A stretch of 64,000 nt of DNA from Aquatica leii (taxonomy: Eukaryota > Arthropoda > Insecta > Coleoptera > Lampyridae), in contig CM069432.1 in assembly GCA_035610365.1 (NCBI GenBank), forward strand, positions 15,624,001 through 15,688,000, given 5' to 3'. This document shows, in pieces, positions 43,596 through 55,126 of this stretch. The notes beneath the pieces were generated by a model. That model did not search any database. It saw only the letters and a program-made list of their open reading frames with translations, and was not told the DNA's origin. Position 1 is the stretch's first letter. The number at the start of each line of letters is the position of its first letter. A program made the translations under genes and the position numbers.

Positions 43596-46500
43596 CTAAT
43601 TATCATCTATAGGATCTTCGTCATTATAAGTTTTCAAATCTTTAATATGCCATTTCCCTAAATTGTTTCCAGATATATCGGATAATTCATAAACAAAACG
43701 GGAATAAACTTTAAAAACTTTACATAGAATAAATTTTGGTGCTAGCTTAGCAGCAAAACTTTTAGTAGCGTCTGAAAGAGGATAATTCCTTTTCCAGACA
43801 AAATCGTCAACCTCAAAAACGACAGGACGTTTCCTTAAATCATATCGTTGTTTGCTTTGCTCATAAGCCTTTTTTAAACGAGATCGCACATCTTTATACA
43901 GTGCAGGTAAAGATAAGACATCTTCCTCCCATTGTTTACGCTCGATATTAGATATAAAATCATTAGCATGATTTTCAGATACGGGACCATAGAAAGATCC
44001 ATCAACAGGTACGGTACGAGCAAACATTAGAAACAAAGGAGAAAATTGAGTCACTTCATGTCTAGATAAGTTAATGGCTTGAGCAATCTTGAAAACATTT
44101 TCGTCCCAACAACGATGGTTTTCTTTAATAAAGGAAGAGATAGTAGTTAGAACAGTTCGGTTTGTTCGTTCGGTAGGGTTTACTTGAGATAAGTGACGAG
44201 CACTATACCAGATATTAACTTTATGATTAGAGATAAAGTCGGTAAATTGGTTAGCCTTAAACACTTGTGCATTGTCACACAAGATAATTTGAGGTACGCC
44301 AAAGATAGTAAAGACATTTTCTTCAAGATATTTAACAACAGATACGGTAGTGGCGTTAGATAAGGGTTTCACCATAACAAACCAGTCGGTAATTATTAGC
44401 AATTGAGTATTTCCTTTCTTAGAACGAGGAAAAGGACCCATAAAGTCAATAGAAATCATCTGAAACGGAAAGTTAATGTTTTTGTATTTGCCCATCAATC
44501 CAGCACGAGCAACATTAGGAGCTTTTTGAGAACCACAAACTAAACAATTAGAGACATATTTCTTAACAGAAGATAATAATTTTGGCCAATAATAAAATTC
44601 TGTAATACGAGAGACAGTTTTAAAAACTCCAAAATGACCAGAAGTAACTTCATCATGGAATTCAGAAATAATTTTATTTCTATTTTCAGTAGGTACGACA
44701 ATTTTCCAATCAGATAGGTTAGAAACTACGTTATGTTTGCGACGCAAATGTTTATATAAAATACCATCTTTTACGGTAAAATCAGGATAATCAGCGGGAT
44801 TAGATACAACCTTAGATAACATACTTTTATACCAGTCATCAGGAATTAATTCAAAATTTTGAAGAAGATTAACGGAACGAGAGAGATAGTCAGCAAGAAC
44901 ATTTACGGAACCTTTACGGTGTTTAATAGAAAAGTTAAATTGAGACAAACGAAAACACCAACAAGCTAAACGATTTGCAGGATCTTTGAGTTTAGTTAAC
45001 CAGAGCAAAGAAGAATGATCGGCAAAGACAGTAAACTTTGTACCTTCAACATAACCTCGAAAATATTCGCAACCAAACAAAACACCAAGACGCTCTTTTT
45101 CAGTAACGGTATATTTTCTCTCAGCTTTAGTTAAGGTACGACTTGCATAAGCTACAGGATCTTCAAAACCATCTGCTTCTTTAAAAAGCACAGCACCTAG
45201 ACCAACGTCAGAGGCATCAGTTTGAATGAAGAAAGACTTAGAGAAATCGGGACTAGATAAGAGAGGAACAAAAGTCAATATTTTTTTTAAAGTAGAAAAA
45301 TCTTGGTCGGCCTCAGAAGTCCAAACATTAGATTGTCCTTTGGGGTTACCATGCAAGAGAGCATTAATAGGAGCACTGATAGCAGAGAAATCTTTAATAA
45401 AACGACGATAATATTGTAACAAACCCATTACTCTACGAATTTCGGTAGTATTTTTAGAAACGGGAGCTTCTGAAATAGACGGAACCTTTTTAGGATCGGT
45501 ACGTAAACCATCTTTATCAACTACAAAACCAAGAAAAACAAGAGAATCACGCATAAATTTACACTTTTCACAATTTACAGATAAATTAGCTTCTTTAAGC
45601 TTCAAGAAAACCAAATTAAGAACCTCTAAATGTTTCTCAAAGGTAGGAGTGGCGATAATTATATCATCAAGATGGACGAAAACATAGGGGTCAAGTTCTA
45701 GACCAAGTACTGCATCCATAAGTCTTTGCATTGACTGAGCACTATTACATAAACCAAAAGGTATTCGTTTGAATTGAAAAAGACCTTTACCATGAACAGT
45801 AAACGCAGTCTTAAGACGAGAGTCGATATCAAGAGGTATTTGAAAAAAGGCTTGCTTTAAATCAATTGAGGAAAGAAATTGACTATCATAAAGTTTATTT
45901 AAGATAGAGTCAATCCTAGGCAACGGATAAGAATCACGAACAGTTACTTCATTTAACTTACGACCATCAAAGCACATACGATAAGAATGATCCTTTTTCT
46001 GTACAAGTAAAACAGGCGACTTCCAAGAACTATTAGATTTTTCGATAACATCTTCTTCTAGAAGACGATCTATTTCACTATTAAGATGAGTTTGCAAGGC
46101 AGGAGAGAGAGGATATTGACGTTGTTTAATTGGCTTAGTATTACCAGTATCGATATAGTGAGAAGATAAATGCGTTTCAGGTAAAAAGGTATCAGGAGAT
46201 AACGACTCAAATTTCTTAACAATATCTTTAGGTTTACTGATATTTTCAGGAACTTGATCAGAGAGACCCTTAACTTTATTTACACTACAAACAGAAACTT
46301 CTTTAGATATAGAGAACGAAGAAGAAAGAAAATCCATAGATATATTAAACAGATGACAGAAATCCATTCCAAAAATAAAGCTAGTAGAAATAGTAGGCAC
46401 GACATAAACTTTGACATGCTTGGTGACACTATTAATACTAATAGGAATTTCAACAACATGAGATACTGTTTGAGGTTTTCCATCGGCAGTAGATATAAGA

Positions 46501-46835
46501 ATAGAGGGATCGTTAAAAACTGTAGAGAAAGAAGAGACGACATGTAAAGCATCTTTACCTAGAACAGAGATATTTGCACCTGTGTCTAAAAGAGCTATAT
46601 GTTCTTGATTATTCAAGAAAAATTTAATGTAGGGACGATTGTCATTCGGCATAGAGACAAAGAGAGGAGATAGTTCAGGTAAACACTGTGAGGTAGAGTT
46701 ACCATAAAACTTAGAAATGGTTTTTAAGCAAACAGACCATTCATTTTTAGAACAGTAGGTTTTAGATGGCCTTACTCTTTCTTTCAGATGGTACGGGAGA
46801 TATTTTTGTTGAGATGTCTTGGACTTTCGGGACAC
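43596..46835 (-). CDS. Pol polyprotein frame of gypsy fossil 2
   Basis: A 1079-codon frame with domains in the Ty3/gypsy order: aspartic protease (HIALLDTGANISVLG), reverse transcriptase (WKSPVLLVQKKDHSYRMCFD; RIPFGLCNSAQSMQRLMD; YVFVHLDDIIIATP), RNase H (FFIQTDASDVGLGAVLF; FTVFADHSSLLWL), the HHCC integrase finger (GHFGVFKTVSRITEFYYWP ... CLVCGSQK), the integrase core (ISIDFMGPFPRS; LCDNAQVFKANQF) and a C-terminal tail (WKRNYPLSDATKSFAAKLAP; WHIKDLKTYNDEDP). Length and order are those of insect gypsy-type pol. Recorded as part of a fossil element. Confidence 0.9.
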   Translation of the reverse strand: MSRKSKTSQQKYLPYHLKERVRPSKTYCSKNEWSVCLKTISKFYGNSTSQCLPELSPLFVSMPNDNRPYIKFFLNNQEHIALLDTGANISVLGKDALHVVSSFSTVFNDPSILISTADGKPQTVSHVVEIPISINSVTKHVKVYVVPTISTSFIFGMDFCHLFNISMDFLSSSFSISKEVSVCSVNKVKGLSDQVPENISKPKDIVKKFESLSPDTFLPETHLSSHYIDTGNTKPIKQRQYPLSPALQTHLNSEIDRLLEEDVIEKSNSSWKSPVLLVQKKDHSYRMCFDGRKLNEVTVRDSYPLPRIDSILNKLYDSQFLSSIDLKQAFFQIPLDIDSRLKTAFTVHGKGLFQFKRIPFGLCNSAQSMQRLMDAVLGLELDPYVFVHLDDIIIATPTFEKHLEVLNLVFLKLKEANLSVNCEKCKFMRDSLVFLGFVVDKDGLRTDPKKVPSISEAPVSKNTTEIRRVMGLLQYYRRFIKDFSAISAPINALLHGNPKGQSNVWTSEADQDFSTLKKILTFVPLLSSPDFSKSFFIQTDASDVGLGAVLFKEADGFEDPVAYASRTLTKAERKYTVTEKERLGVLFGCEYFRGYVEGTKFTVFADHSSLLWLTKLKDPANRLACWCFRLSQFNFSIKHRKGSVNVLADYLSRSVNLLQNFELIPDDWYKSMLSKVVSNPADYPDFTVKDGILYKHLRRKHNVVSNLSDWKIVVPTENRNKIISEFHDEVTSGHFGVFKTVSRITEFYYWPKLLSSVKKYVSNCLVCGSQKAPNVARAGLMGKYKNINFPFQMISIDFMGPFPRSKKGNTQLLIITDWFVMVKPLSNATTVSVVKYLEENVFTIFGVPQIILCDNAQVFKANQFTDFISNHKVNIWYSARHLSQVNPTERTNRTVLTTISSFIKENHRCWDENVFKIAQAINLSRHEVTQFSPLFLMFARTVPVDGSFYGPVSENHANDFISNIERKQWEEDVLSLPALYKDVRSRLKKAYEQSKQRYDLRKRPVVFEVDDFVWKRNYPLSDATKSFAAKLAPKFILCKVFKVYSRFVYELSDISGNNLGKWHIKDLKTYNDEDPIDDN

Positions 46836-46944
46836 CCTCCTCGTGCGCCAGACTCGTTTTTTGGAAGAGAAACAGTTGGTTAACCAGTAGGAATTTCAGA
46901 AACCACATTACGTTTAGAGGAACAAGAAGTACACTTTGACTTAA

Positions 46945-48047
46945 CTATGTTAAGAGTTCCACATCCATAACAGAATTTTTTTTAGGTAATTTACAGTCAG
47001 AATAGATATGTCCATTATTTTGACAATTCCAACAGCTAACGACAGACAAAGATAATTCCGGGGTTAAATCAGTCATACTGACATCATCAGTATAGGCAAT
47101 GTCAGGAGCTAAGAGAACATTCACTTTTCTTAAAGGTGGCGGATGATATTTTTTAATTTGTTGGCGACTATTTTCCAACTTACGACAAATGTCTAAGAAT
47201 AGGAAACGTTGGAGTATTCTGTAAGACCAAATGTGAGATAAAGAAAGGATGAAGATTTCTTTTTACTATACGAAGTTGTTCTTCAACTGAGGGAGGTGTA
47301 GACAATCTGTTAAACATACCTTGCATTATAGCAATGAAGATAGGAACACTCTCGTTTTCTCCTTGAGTACGCTGCTTAATTTCAAATAAAAGGTCGTCGT
47401 CATAAGAAAATGAAAGAAAAGTTTCTTTCAAAAGTTTTTCCAAATCGTGCCAGTTATTTATGGTATGTCGAACAGAACGATACCAGATAAGAGCTTGTTC
47501 TTCAAAAAAATCAACGGTGCAGTCGAATAATTCTTGGAAAGAAATATTACGAGCTAAACGTAATTCATGAACTTTTTCTAAAAATTGGATCAAGTTACTT
47601 TTACTTGAAGAACCAGAAAACTTCACATTCCATTTACAAACAGGCATACCATATGAATTATTTAATAATTTCTTTAATAGAGGTATTTTGTAATTGTGAC
47701 TCAATGTCGGAGACACTATCCAAACGTAAAAGAAATTCGCCTTCCAAATCAACAAAAGATTCATTTAATTTAGCGACAATATTTTTTCTTTCATCATTTT
47801 TGGCAATAATACAAGAAATTCGGTCGATAACATGAGATAAACGGTACTGCAGACGTTTAACTTCAGGACTTCCAGAAGAAAAATCAGAAAGACCATAAAT
47901 TTTCGAAGTTAAATCTTTCAAAGAATTAGATACTTCGGAGACATCTTGCTCAAAAGCATAGGTAGATACTAGAACCTTAGATTCATCACTAGACTCGCGA
48001 TGCAAAATAGAACGCAACTGTCTACGATGTTGATCCTGAGTAGACAA
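46945..48047 (-). pseudogene. Gag region of gypsy fossil 2
   Basis: Minus frames 48047-47658 (MSTQDQHRRQLRSILHRESS, then a helical SNSLKDLTSKIYGLSDF part), 47764-47180 (capsid-like: VKFSGSSSKSNLIQFLEKVH; ALIWYRSVRHTINNW) and 47178-46945 (knuckle CWNCQNNGHIYSDC). The order matrix-like, capsid, nucleocapsid is normal for gag. The parts lie in different frames. Confidence 0.8.
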
Positions 48048-48297
48048 AGGGGTTTGTCCTCTGATAGAAATTTCTTAACTAATTTCTTCAGAAAGTAAGG
48101 CATAGATAAGAGACATTTTAGATAAAGATACGATACGAGATAACAAAAATCAATTTAGATATAGAAACGATATTTCTAATCCAGGCGTGTATTCAAGCCA
48201 GAAAAACAATTCGCACAAATTCGCAAAATAAGTTGTTTTATGTCCATTCAAATATGTTATTATTCAGTCCCCACACAGGGATGCTAAAAATTGTATT

Positions 48298-48560
48298 GGT
48301 ACCACAAAAAAAAATCTGTATTACACAGACTTTTAAAATAAAGATATTGTAGATATAAGGTAAGATAAAAAAATTACATGGCTTCAAAGTACCACATGCG
48401 TACTCGTCGAGCGCTGAGTACTGAATGAATCTCAAAGCTGTCGCGCTCAAAAAAGTAGCGACTCCACAAAATAAAAATAAAGGAAGGTTTACACGCAACA
48501 TTTAGTTAAAATAATACAAATAATTTAAAATCAAATAAGAACAGTAACGGAAACGTTACA
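48298..48560 (-). repeat. 5' LTR of gypsy fossil 2
   Basis: 263 bp copy of the same repeat. Differences from the left copy include a few-base indel near its left end and scattered substitutions. Confidence 0.9.
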
Positions 48561-48673
48561 GCCTATTAGGTTGCAATGAATTTTAGCTGGTTGAAATCTA
48601 TTGATTCAGGGTATAATGAGAGATATTTCATTTTTTTCATAAACTTGCATCTTGTATCATTCCTCCCATAGTA
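48561..48673. other. Short spacer
   Basis: About 110 bp between gypsy fossil 2 and pogo-like C; nothing seen. Confidence 0.5.
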
Positions 48674-50340
48674 AGGGAGTTTTGATACAATGTGTGGCAG
48701 CCTTGATACGTGGTGAGAAAAGCACATGATTTGGGCTTTTAAAACATTTCTAAGTATTTATTGGGATTATTATAGCATTAGGAACGTAAAAATATCTAAC
48801 TAACATTATTATGTTTATCAAAATTAATAGGAAACACCAGTCTTCTTTTGGTGGCGGTAACTTCCTAATGTCGTCTTCAAATACCATAGATCGATCCTCC
48901 ATGTCAGGGAAAACAAAATGGTAGCCAGGCTTCTTCCGTCGCATAAAATTTATTAAATATTCTCCACCTTCCGCTTTCTCTAAAATCTTTTCCACGTAGT
49001 GTCTTTTAGTTTTCTTAGTCACAATTATTTACGTTTATCATACCTATAACAAAATCTTCTTCTTCTCTCTCTTTCTCAATTTGTTCTTCTATGTCCGTTA
49101 TTTCACTAGACGATGATGAGTAGAATGCGAGATTATCTTCTTCTGCTTCACAATCTCTTTCATATTGATAGTCCCAATTGATATTTCGTCTGTAGTAAGG
49201 TTTTTCTTAGCGTTTTTCTTGGCAGCAGTATTCTTCTGTTCTTGTCTTTTTTGATGTTCACTTTTTATTTCTGCCATATTAGGAGTATCTGTTAGGATTT
49301 TTGTTTTTGCAGGTTACCTTCTCTCTGGTGTTTCTTCTCGGTGTAATGGATCAGGTCTATCCGTAACCTTTGCAGTAAGAAAGTCATGATCTGAGGTGCG
49401 AATTGAAGGGGTAAATACCTGTTTTTAAAAATCCCTTTATTATGTTAGTTGGAGTAAAAGCTCGTTGATATGCATTGCCAACAAGCTTTGCGATATCTTT
49501 CAAAGCGATCGTCTGACCAGGATTTTGCACCATGAAGTCATCGCAAGTTTCACTGTAATATGTAAATACAAACAACGGAGGAATTGAGTTTCCGGTTGCA
49601 TTTATGGTACACAAGACTGTGACTGTTGTACCCCGTTTACCGGAAGTGACTTTAGATACCTGTTTTTGTCCTTTTGAGAAATTATTTTGTTAGGTTTGTG
49701 GACGGTCTGGACTCCAGTTTCATCTCAATTGTAGATGGAATCTGGCTCGAACCGGTATCGACGTAATACTTCTGCAAGTAAATCATAAAATTATCCCACT
49801 GTGTGTCTGTTAAAAGCTGTCCCACGTGAAAGACTTGTTAGTTCTGGTGTTCGGAGTGACAGTTGATTGTTTCGGGACATAAAGCCTCGAAACCAGTCAT
49901 AGGAAGTTGTTTAATTCCTTTTCCAGTTCTGGGAAATTTTCTTTTATTTTCTAAAGCGTACAAAAATGCATATTTTTTTTCTGTTTTGATGTAAGACCAT
50001 AATTCATCCTGACAGTGGTTAATAAATATTCTGCTAAACGTTTCTCTTCATCATCAGAAAAAATCTGAGAACCTGCATAGTTGGGAAAGAATTTCATCTC
50101 ATCGCCATTGTCCCTGTGCTTCGCAACGTATCTTCGCAAAGTCATTTTATCGATACAGTATTTATTAGCTGTAGGTCTTAGTTTAGACCCATCTAAAACT
50201 TCTTGAATAGCTGTCCTCATTCGTTCAGGAGACGCCGGTATCTTGTTACTTTTTTTCCCCACTTAAATGGCATCCTAAAATGAAAAGCCAAATTAATATT
50301 TTGATAAACACAGATCTGGGATACATGTATCATATCTCCC
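48674..50340 (-). mobile_element. Pogo-like DNA transposon C
   Basis: A transposase on - lies between a left end AGGGAGTTTTGATACAATGT (48674, preceded by TA) and a weaker inverted match, GGGAGATATGATACATGT, ending near 50340. A second GATAC motif (CCTTGATACGTGG) follows the left end as a subterminal repeat. The right edge is uncertain because no TA is conserved there. It is about 1.7 kb, shorter than a full element, in line with the deletion in its gene. Confidence 0.6.
48750..50262 (-). pseudogene. Pogo-like transposase of element C, internally deleted
   Basis: Start MGKKSNKIPASPERMRTAIQ (50262) with a psq helix-turn-helix (RPTANKYCIDKMTLRRYVAK). The first Asp block is readable near 49720 (DETGVQTVHKPNKII). 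Then CTINATGNSIPPLFVF runs at once into SETCDDFMVQNPGQTIALKD (49614-49384), so the stretch holding the second and third catalytic Asp is deleted. FTPTNIIKGFLKTGIYPFN closes the DDE domain. The tail (HYVEKILEK ... LINFMRRKKPGYHFVFPDME, 49022-48800) is the small C-terminal domain seen in pogo-like B. Several stops and frame changes. Confidence 0.75.
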
Positions 50341-51059
50341 CACAATTAAATGTTTTAATCCTCCTTGTGCAGCTGATTTGATAAAATTTTAAATTTCAGA
50401 AAATCTAACCTACAATATTTACATGAATTTTACGTCAAATTAGAGCTAAAAGTAAGCACTATCCTATGTAAATTTGATAACCGGGATAACTGTGTTAAGT
50501 TGTCCTTAAAATGCTTACACTTACCTTTTAAAAATTTATAAATATTCACTGAAATCAGTCTTTTTGCTGTACATTCTTAACTTCACAGTGAAACGAACAC
50601 ACACTAACATCACATGTCTTGCCTACGCAAGAGCATTACAGCGATGCCAAAACAGTTGCCCGCCAAGCAGTTCTGGTGGCAAATTTAAAGGTGTATCAAC
50701 TTTCAAATAGTATTACACCTCCCCAGTCTCCCCTACCATTCGGGATTTGGCAAACCTTCCATACTGAGATTAGAAGTCCTGAAACGAACTGTAACCTTCT
50801 CGTTAGAGCATCCGCTCTGGCATTTAAGTCCAAATTGGACCATATCGAGTTATTTAAAAGTGCAAAAAAATAAAAAACAAGATAATAAAAGAAGGTTAAA
50901 AGACAATTAAAAAGTCAAAATTCGCATGCTATAATCAGATAAGATAATCTAGAGGATAAAATCTCAAAATCTGCACACAACATTGAAGAAACCGAACTAA
51001 CCGAAACTATCATTGGTGAGATTTAAGACCGTACCAGGTGTGCTTCTAATATAAATATA
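50341..51059. other. Spacer with one unassigned frame
   Basis: An 84-codon plus frame (50619-50873, ALAFKSKLDHIELFKSAKK near its end) is somewhat protein-like but unrecognised. It may be a decayed 5' part of the LINE that follows. The rest is AT-rich and featureless. Confidence 0.35.
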
Positions 51060-53270
51060 TAACTACCAAACTAAACTCTGGCGAGCCAAGTACCCTGACA
51101 TCAATCAATATTTACAAAAAACTTTAGCCTCAAACAAAGTCCACGCCAATACATTAACACAGTGGAATAGATTATTGAACGCCATCACTATCTCAGAACC
51201 CAGATATGTACCGCTAAAAAGCATCAAATCTAGAAAGTGTAAACCTTGGATTACAATTGAATGGAAAGCACACATAAGACAAAGACGCAGGTTATGGGAT
51301 AAATAATACAAAGCGGACAGATTACTGGAACGTTTTAATAAATACAAGACTTTCACCAACACACTAAATATTGAACTTAGAAATGCACGAACCAGATATG
51401 AAGAATCAATAATTGACGCGAGACCCAAACAGTTTTATAAATACCTAAAACAAGATTTCACATCACGGGTAACCACAATAGTTCTGCGCTCAGCAGATGG
51501 AGCTATGAACTCCCATCCTACTGTGACTAGCGAACTATTTGCACAACAGTTTCAAAGTGTATTCGTGGACGAATCGCTACCTGTAGCAGATATGGAAGAA
51601 TCAACAAGAGTGCGAAACTCACTAACAGATGTGCTGATTACAGGAAATATAGTCCTAAAGCAACTATCAACCATTCCGGCCGATTATGACCCAGGTCAGG
51701 ACAACGTATCTCCAAATTAAAAAAAAAAAACTGTGCCGGTGGCCTGACCGAACCTATTGCAAACTTAATGCAACTATTGCCGAACCAAAGATTGCTCCCT
51801 CTCAAATGGAAAAAATCTGTCATAGTCCCCATATTTAAAAAAGGCGATAAACTCGTAGCCAGTAACTCCCGCACTCTAAGCCTAACCTCTGTCGTCTGCA
51901 AATGTATGAAAAAAATCATAGCCAACGAACTTACGGGATTTTTAATCGCGAATGTCATTATTCCGGACTACCAGCATGGCTTCATACAGGACAGATCGGT
52001 TCTTTCAAGCATGCTGCTTAACTTAGATTCGTGGACTAAGTCCATCGACGAGCGAGCACCAATTAACGCCATTTATGTGGACTTTGAGAAGACGTTTGAT
52101 AAAGTCGCTCACCAGAGGCTGCTGCTGAAACTCGAACACTACGGTGTGAGAGGAAATATACTGAAATAAATCACAAACTTTTTGTCCGATCGTACCTATC
52201 AAGTACGGGTAAGTGACGCTCTATCTACATCTTATCAAGTAAGAAGTGGAGTAGCGCAAGGATCAGTCCTAGGTCCCGTATTGTTCTTGGTTTATATAAC
52301 AGATCTAACCTCAAATGTTTAATCAACATCAACTGTTTCTGCCGATGACACAAAATTATTTAATAATCCATTGCAGAATGCTCACATCGTGCAATCAGAC
52401 CTAGATAAACTGAGTTGCTGGACTAAAACGTGGCTGCTAACACTCAACACAGACAAATGCACCATCTTATATATTGGAGCTAATAATCCCATGCTAGACT
52501 ATAACCTAGAAAGAAGACTTCTCAAGAAAGTTAATGAAAAGAAGGACTTAAAATGGTCGTCGCATAACACCGATGTTGTAAAAAAAGCCAACAGTTCATT
52601 GTATATGATCAAGATCAACTTCAAGTGTCTAAAACCTAAAGTGTTCTTGAAACTGTATAAAAACTATGTGCGTCCAGTCTCAGAGTTTAGTTGTAGTGTC
52701 TGAAATCCATACTTAGTTAAAGACATTGAAGTACTGGAATTGGTCTAACGTAGAGCCACAAAGCTTGTCTACAATATAAAGAGGCTACCTTATGACCAGC
52801 GGCTAACAATTCTACAATTGCCAACACTTAGGGAACGAAGAAATCATGTAGCCCTGATAGAGACATATAAAATACTGCATAATGGGTACTACTGCTCTTT
52901 GTTCAGCATGTTTACATTAAGTGACAACACTCACCTACGAGGAAATGCGCTCAAACTAACTCATTAGCGCTTTCAGTGTCAAGGTCGCCAAAATTTCTTT
53001 GCTCTTCGAGGGACTAATATGTGAAACCTTAATCTAATGATATTGTAAACGCTAGATCAATCAGACACTTCAAAGGATGTATAAATGCACTATTTAACCA
53101 TTAATTACTTACTTTATTGATTACTGCATATTGTTCTATGTTATTTTGTATAATTTGTAACACTTTCTAATGTAATATTTTTATTTTTTGCACTGTACTG
53201 AAATATAATTTGCTTGTGCGAGATAATCGGCTTTGCCGCTTCTCGATCGTTCAATAATAATAATAATAAA
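51060..53270 (+). mobile_element. CR1-like LINE with (AAT)n tail
   Basis: It begins in the ORF2 linker (PDINQYLQKTLASNKVHANT; KCKPWITIEWKAHIRQRRRL) and covers the RT: WKKSVIVPIFKKGDKLVASN, IIPDYQHGFIQDRSVLSSML, INAIYVDFEKTFDKVAHQRL (motif A), SGVAQGSVLGPVLF (motif B), SADDTKLFNN (motif C) and thumb TWLLTLNTDKCTILYIG. It continues through RRATKLVYNIKRLPYDQRLT to a 3' end at an AAT microsatellite (53253-53270), a tail type found in CR1/L2-group LINEs. The endonuclease is missing (5' truncation). About six stops or frame changes interrupt it. Confidence 0.8.
51768..52169 (+). pseudogene. RT fingers and palm part of the CR1-like LINE
   Basis: The longest open piece of this LINE, 133 codons from a Leu-Leu start inside ORF2, with the KKGD, HGFIQDRS and YVDFEKTFDKV motifs. 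The stop at 52169 (LK then TAA) interrupts the frame; motif B follows directly in the same phase. The separate frame 52371-52703 holds the thumb (DLDKLSCWTKTWLLTLNTDK). Confidence 0.75.
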
Positions 53271-53282
53271 TAACAATACCCG

Positions 53283-53398
53283 TACTAGGTCAAATTCGTG
53301 AAGTTAGGCAAGATACCGTTCACTTAAACGTGCAAGCAAAAACAACTACAGAAGCTATGGCAAATGTGGCGGAGTTACTTAAGCAACATATTGGATAG
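53283..53398 (+). pseudogene. Unidentified coding remnant next to the LINE tail
   Basis: One frame reads VLGQIREVRQDTVHLNVQAK then TTTEAMANVAELLKQHIG and a stop, with helical, protein-like composition, just after the LINE's AAT tail. It could be the C-terminal end of an older transposon-encoded or host protein interrupted by the LINE. No family recognised. Confidence 0.3.
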
Positions 53399-55124
53399 TA
53401 TAAATAAAAGAATAACATTTTTGAAGAAAAATGCCAGAAAAAAGATTGATGAGAGTGTCGAACGGGGAAGATGAGAGGAAGAAATAGATGCTGGATAAAA
53501 TTATAATGGTAATAAGCAACATAAGAATAGTGATGAATAAGGGAATAGAATTAGAAGAATACATAACGTGAAGAAAATACATGGAATTCTTAAAACAATC
53601 AAAACTTAACAACAAAACGAAGATTACACTAAGGAAATGCAAAAAAAACCAAAAAAAGTAACTCCAATCATGAAAAACGCAAATGTAGTATACTGATGCC
53701 GGCTCTAACTCAAATTTTCCGGCGCTTTTTTAAAAATTTAATTTTTTGGCTGTGTTTGTGTAAGTTCTAACTTCGTAATCGGATGAGATCGGGTAAGTTC
53801 GAGATTTCGGGAAGTGGGAGGAGTAACCACATATATCGCGTTTTTTAAAATATTTGATTTTTGTGTAATTTCGGGTGCTGGCTCAAAATTTCTATAGTTT
53901 AAAAATCATGCACTTAAAATTAATACATAATTAAATTCAAGTACCTTGAATAGGTAGAAATAACACTGTCATCAACAATAAAGTAGTTTGGCTAACTTGT
54001 TTATCCCAAAATACGGGAAATGGTTTCTATCAATATTTAGAACCACTTTAAAATCATACATGTTATAAAGGATTATATATTCAATTGCGTATTTAGTATT
54101 TGAAAAGAAAACAATTAATTTTTTAATCTAAATTTATAATAACCGAGTAATATTTGAAATAACAGTGCCTACCCTGCCACCAACTTAAGATTACAAAATT
54201 TATTAAAGATTTTGATAGAGAACATACGAGTCATTGACGTTCTTATAACGTGCAGACTATTTTATTTTTTGTTTAATAAAAATCATGCATTTGAAATTAA
54301 TACATCTTTAAATTAAAGTAACTTAGGATTATTTTTTATCTCAAGTTGGTGACAGTGTATTTAATGTATGTAATGTAACAGTAAAAATATGAATAAGGCA
54401 TCATTATTTCAAATATTCATTGCCCATTTTAACTTTACATTCTAAATTTTAATTGTTTTATTTTTTTAAATATTAGATATGTAATTGGATATATAATAAT
54501 AAAATTACTTTAATTTGATACGAACTTCCCCGACCAACATCGCCTAACTTCAAACCGAACGCAAACCAATCATACTCGATATAATTTGTTTTTTTATGTA
54601 TATTTGTATAATGAATCAAAGTTAAAGATATTATATGTTTTTATTAAAAAATTGTTAAAAATTTTAATTATAGTTTGAACGAGGTTAACTCATTTAAGAA
54701 ATTGTGTAAGCAATGTTTTTGTAATTACATACAAAATAACATTCTTCGTTTACATTTATTTTTGCAGAATTTACTGCATTCAAGTCTTAGGCAAGGCTGA
54801 CTTGTGCACATTTTTGGAACAGCTCGTTTTCAGCTGCCAAGCGTCACTTAAAAGTTTTGATCTTGAGTGAATTGCAGCGGCTGTAGAACACCAGAAACAG
54901 CGTAATGCCTATTCCCTTATTTCATACGTTCTAGTCTGGATAAAAACGTTGCACGTCCACGGACGAGACTTTTCTCATACAGCGGACTTTTTTGCTATTT
55001 AAAACGCATCAACGTTGTAGATGCTGACAATTGTGCGTCGTAAATTTGATGATGTTTGGGACGCTTCGTTAGCCACTATACATTTTTATTCCAATTTTTT
55101 TCAAGTATTGCTTAGATTTGTGCT
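53399..55124. other. AT-rich spacer with a diverged direct repeat
   Basis: AAAATCATGCACTTAAAATT at about 53903 recurs as AAAATCATGCATTTGAAATT at about 54283, each followed by similar sequence for about 70 bp. CTGCCACCAACTTAAG near 54175 is inverted relative to CTCAAGTTGGTGACAG near 54340. These may be remains of an unknown AT-rich element. No genes. Confidence 0.4.
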
Positions 55125-55126
55125 TA

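Larger units (their letters stand above)
42895..48560 (-). mobile_element. Ty3/gypsy LTR retrotransposon fossil 2
   Basis: Two LTRs (42895-43161, 48298-48560) flank gag and pol on -. They begin TGTAACGTTTCC on the element strand and differ at only about ten sites, so the insertion is young. A purine-rich GAACGGGGTG abuts the left LTR. Parts: gag (48047-47180), a zinc-knuckle frame (47178-46945) and a single 1079-codon pol frame with protease, RT, RNase H and integrase. Pol looks whole; gag is in more than one frame. No clear target duplication was found. Confidence 0.92.

Noticed and set aside
43424-43606. Hydrophobic minus frame as an envelope gene of gypsy fossil 2
   Set aside because: Only 60 codons with no signal peptide plus ectodomain pattern; not enough to call an env.
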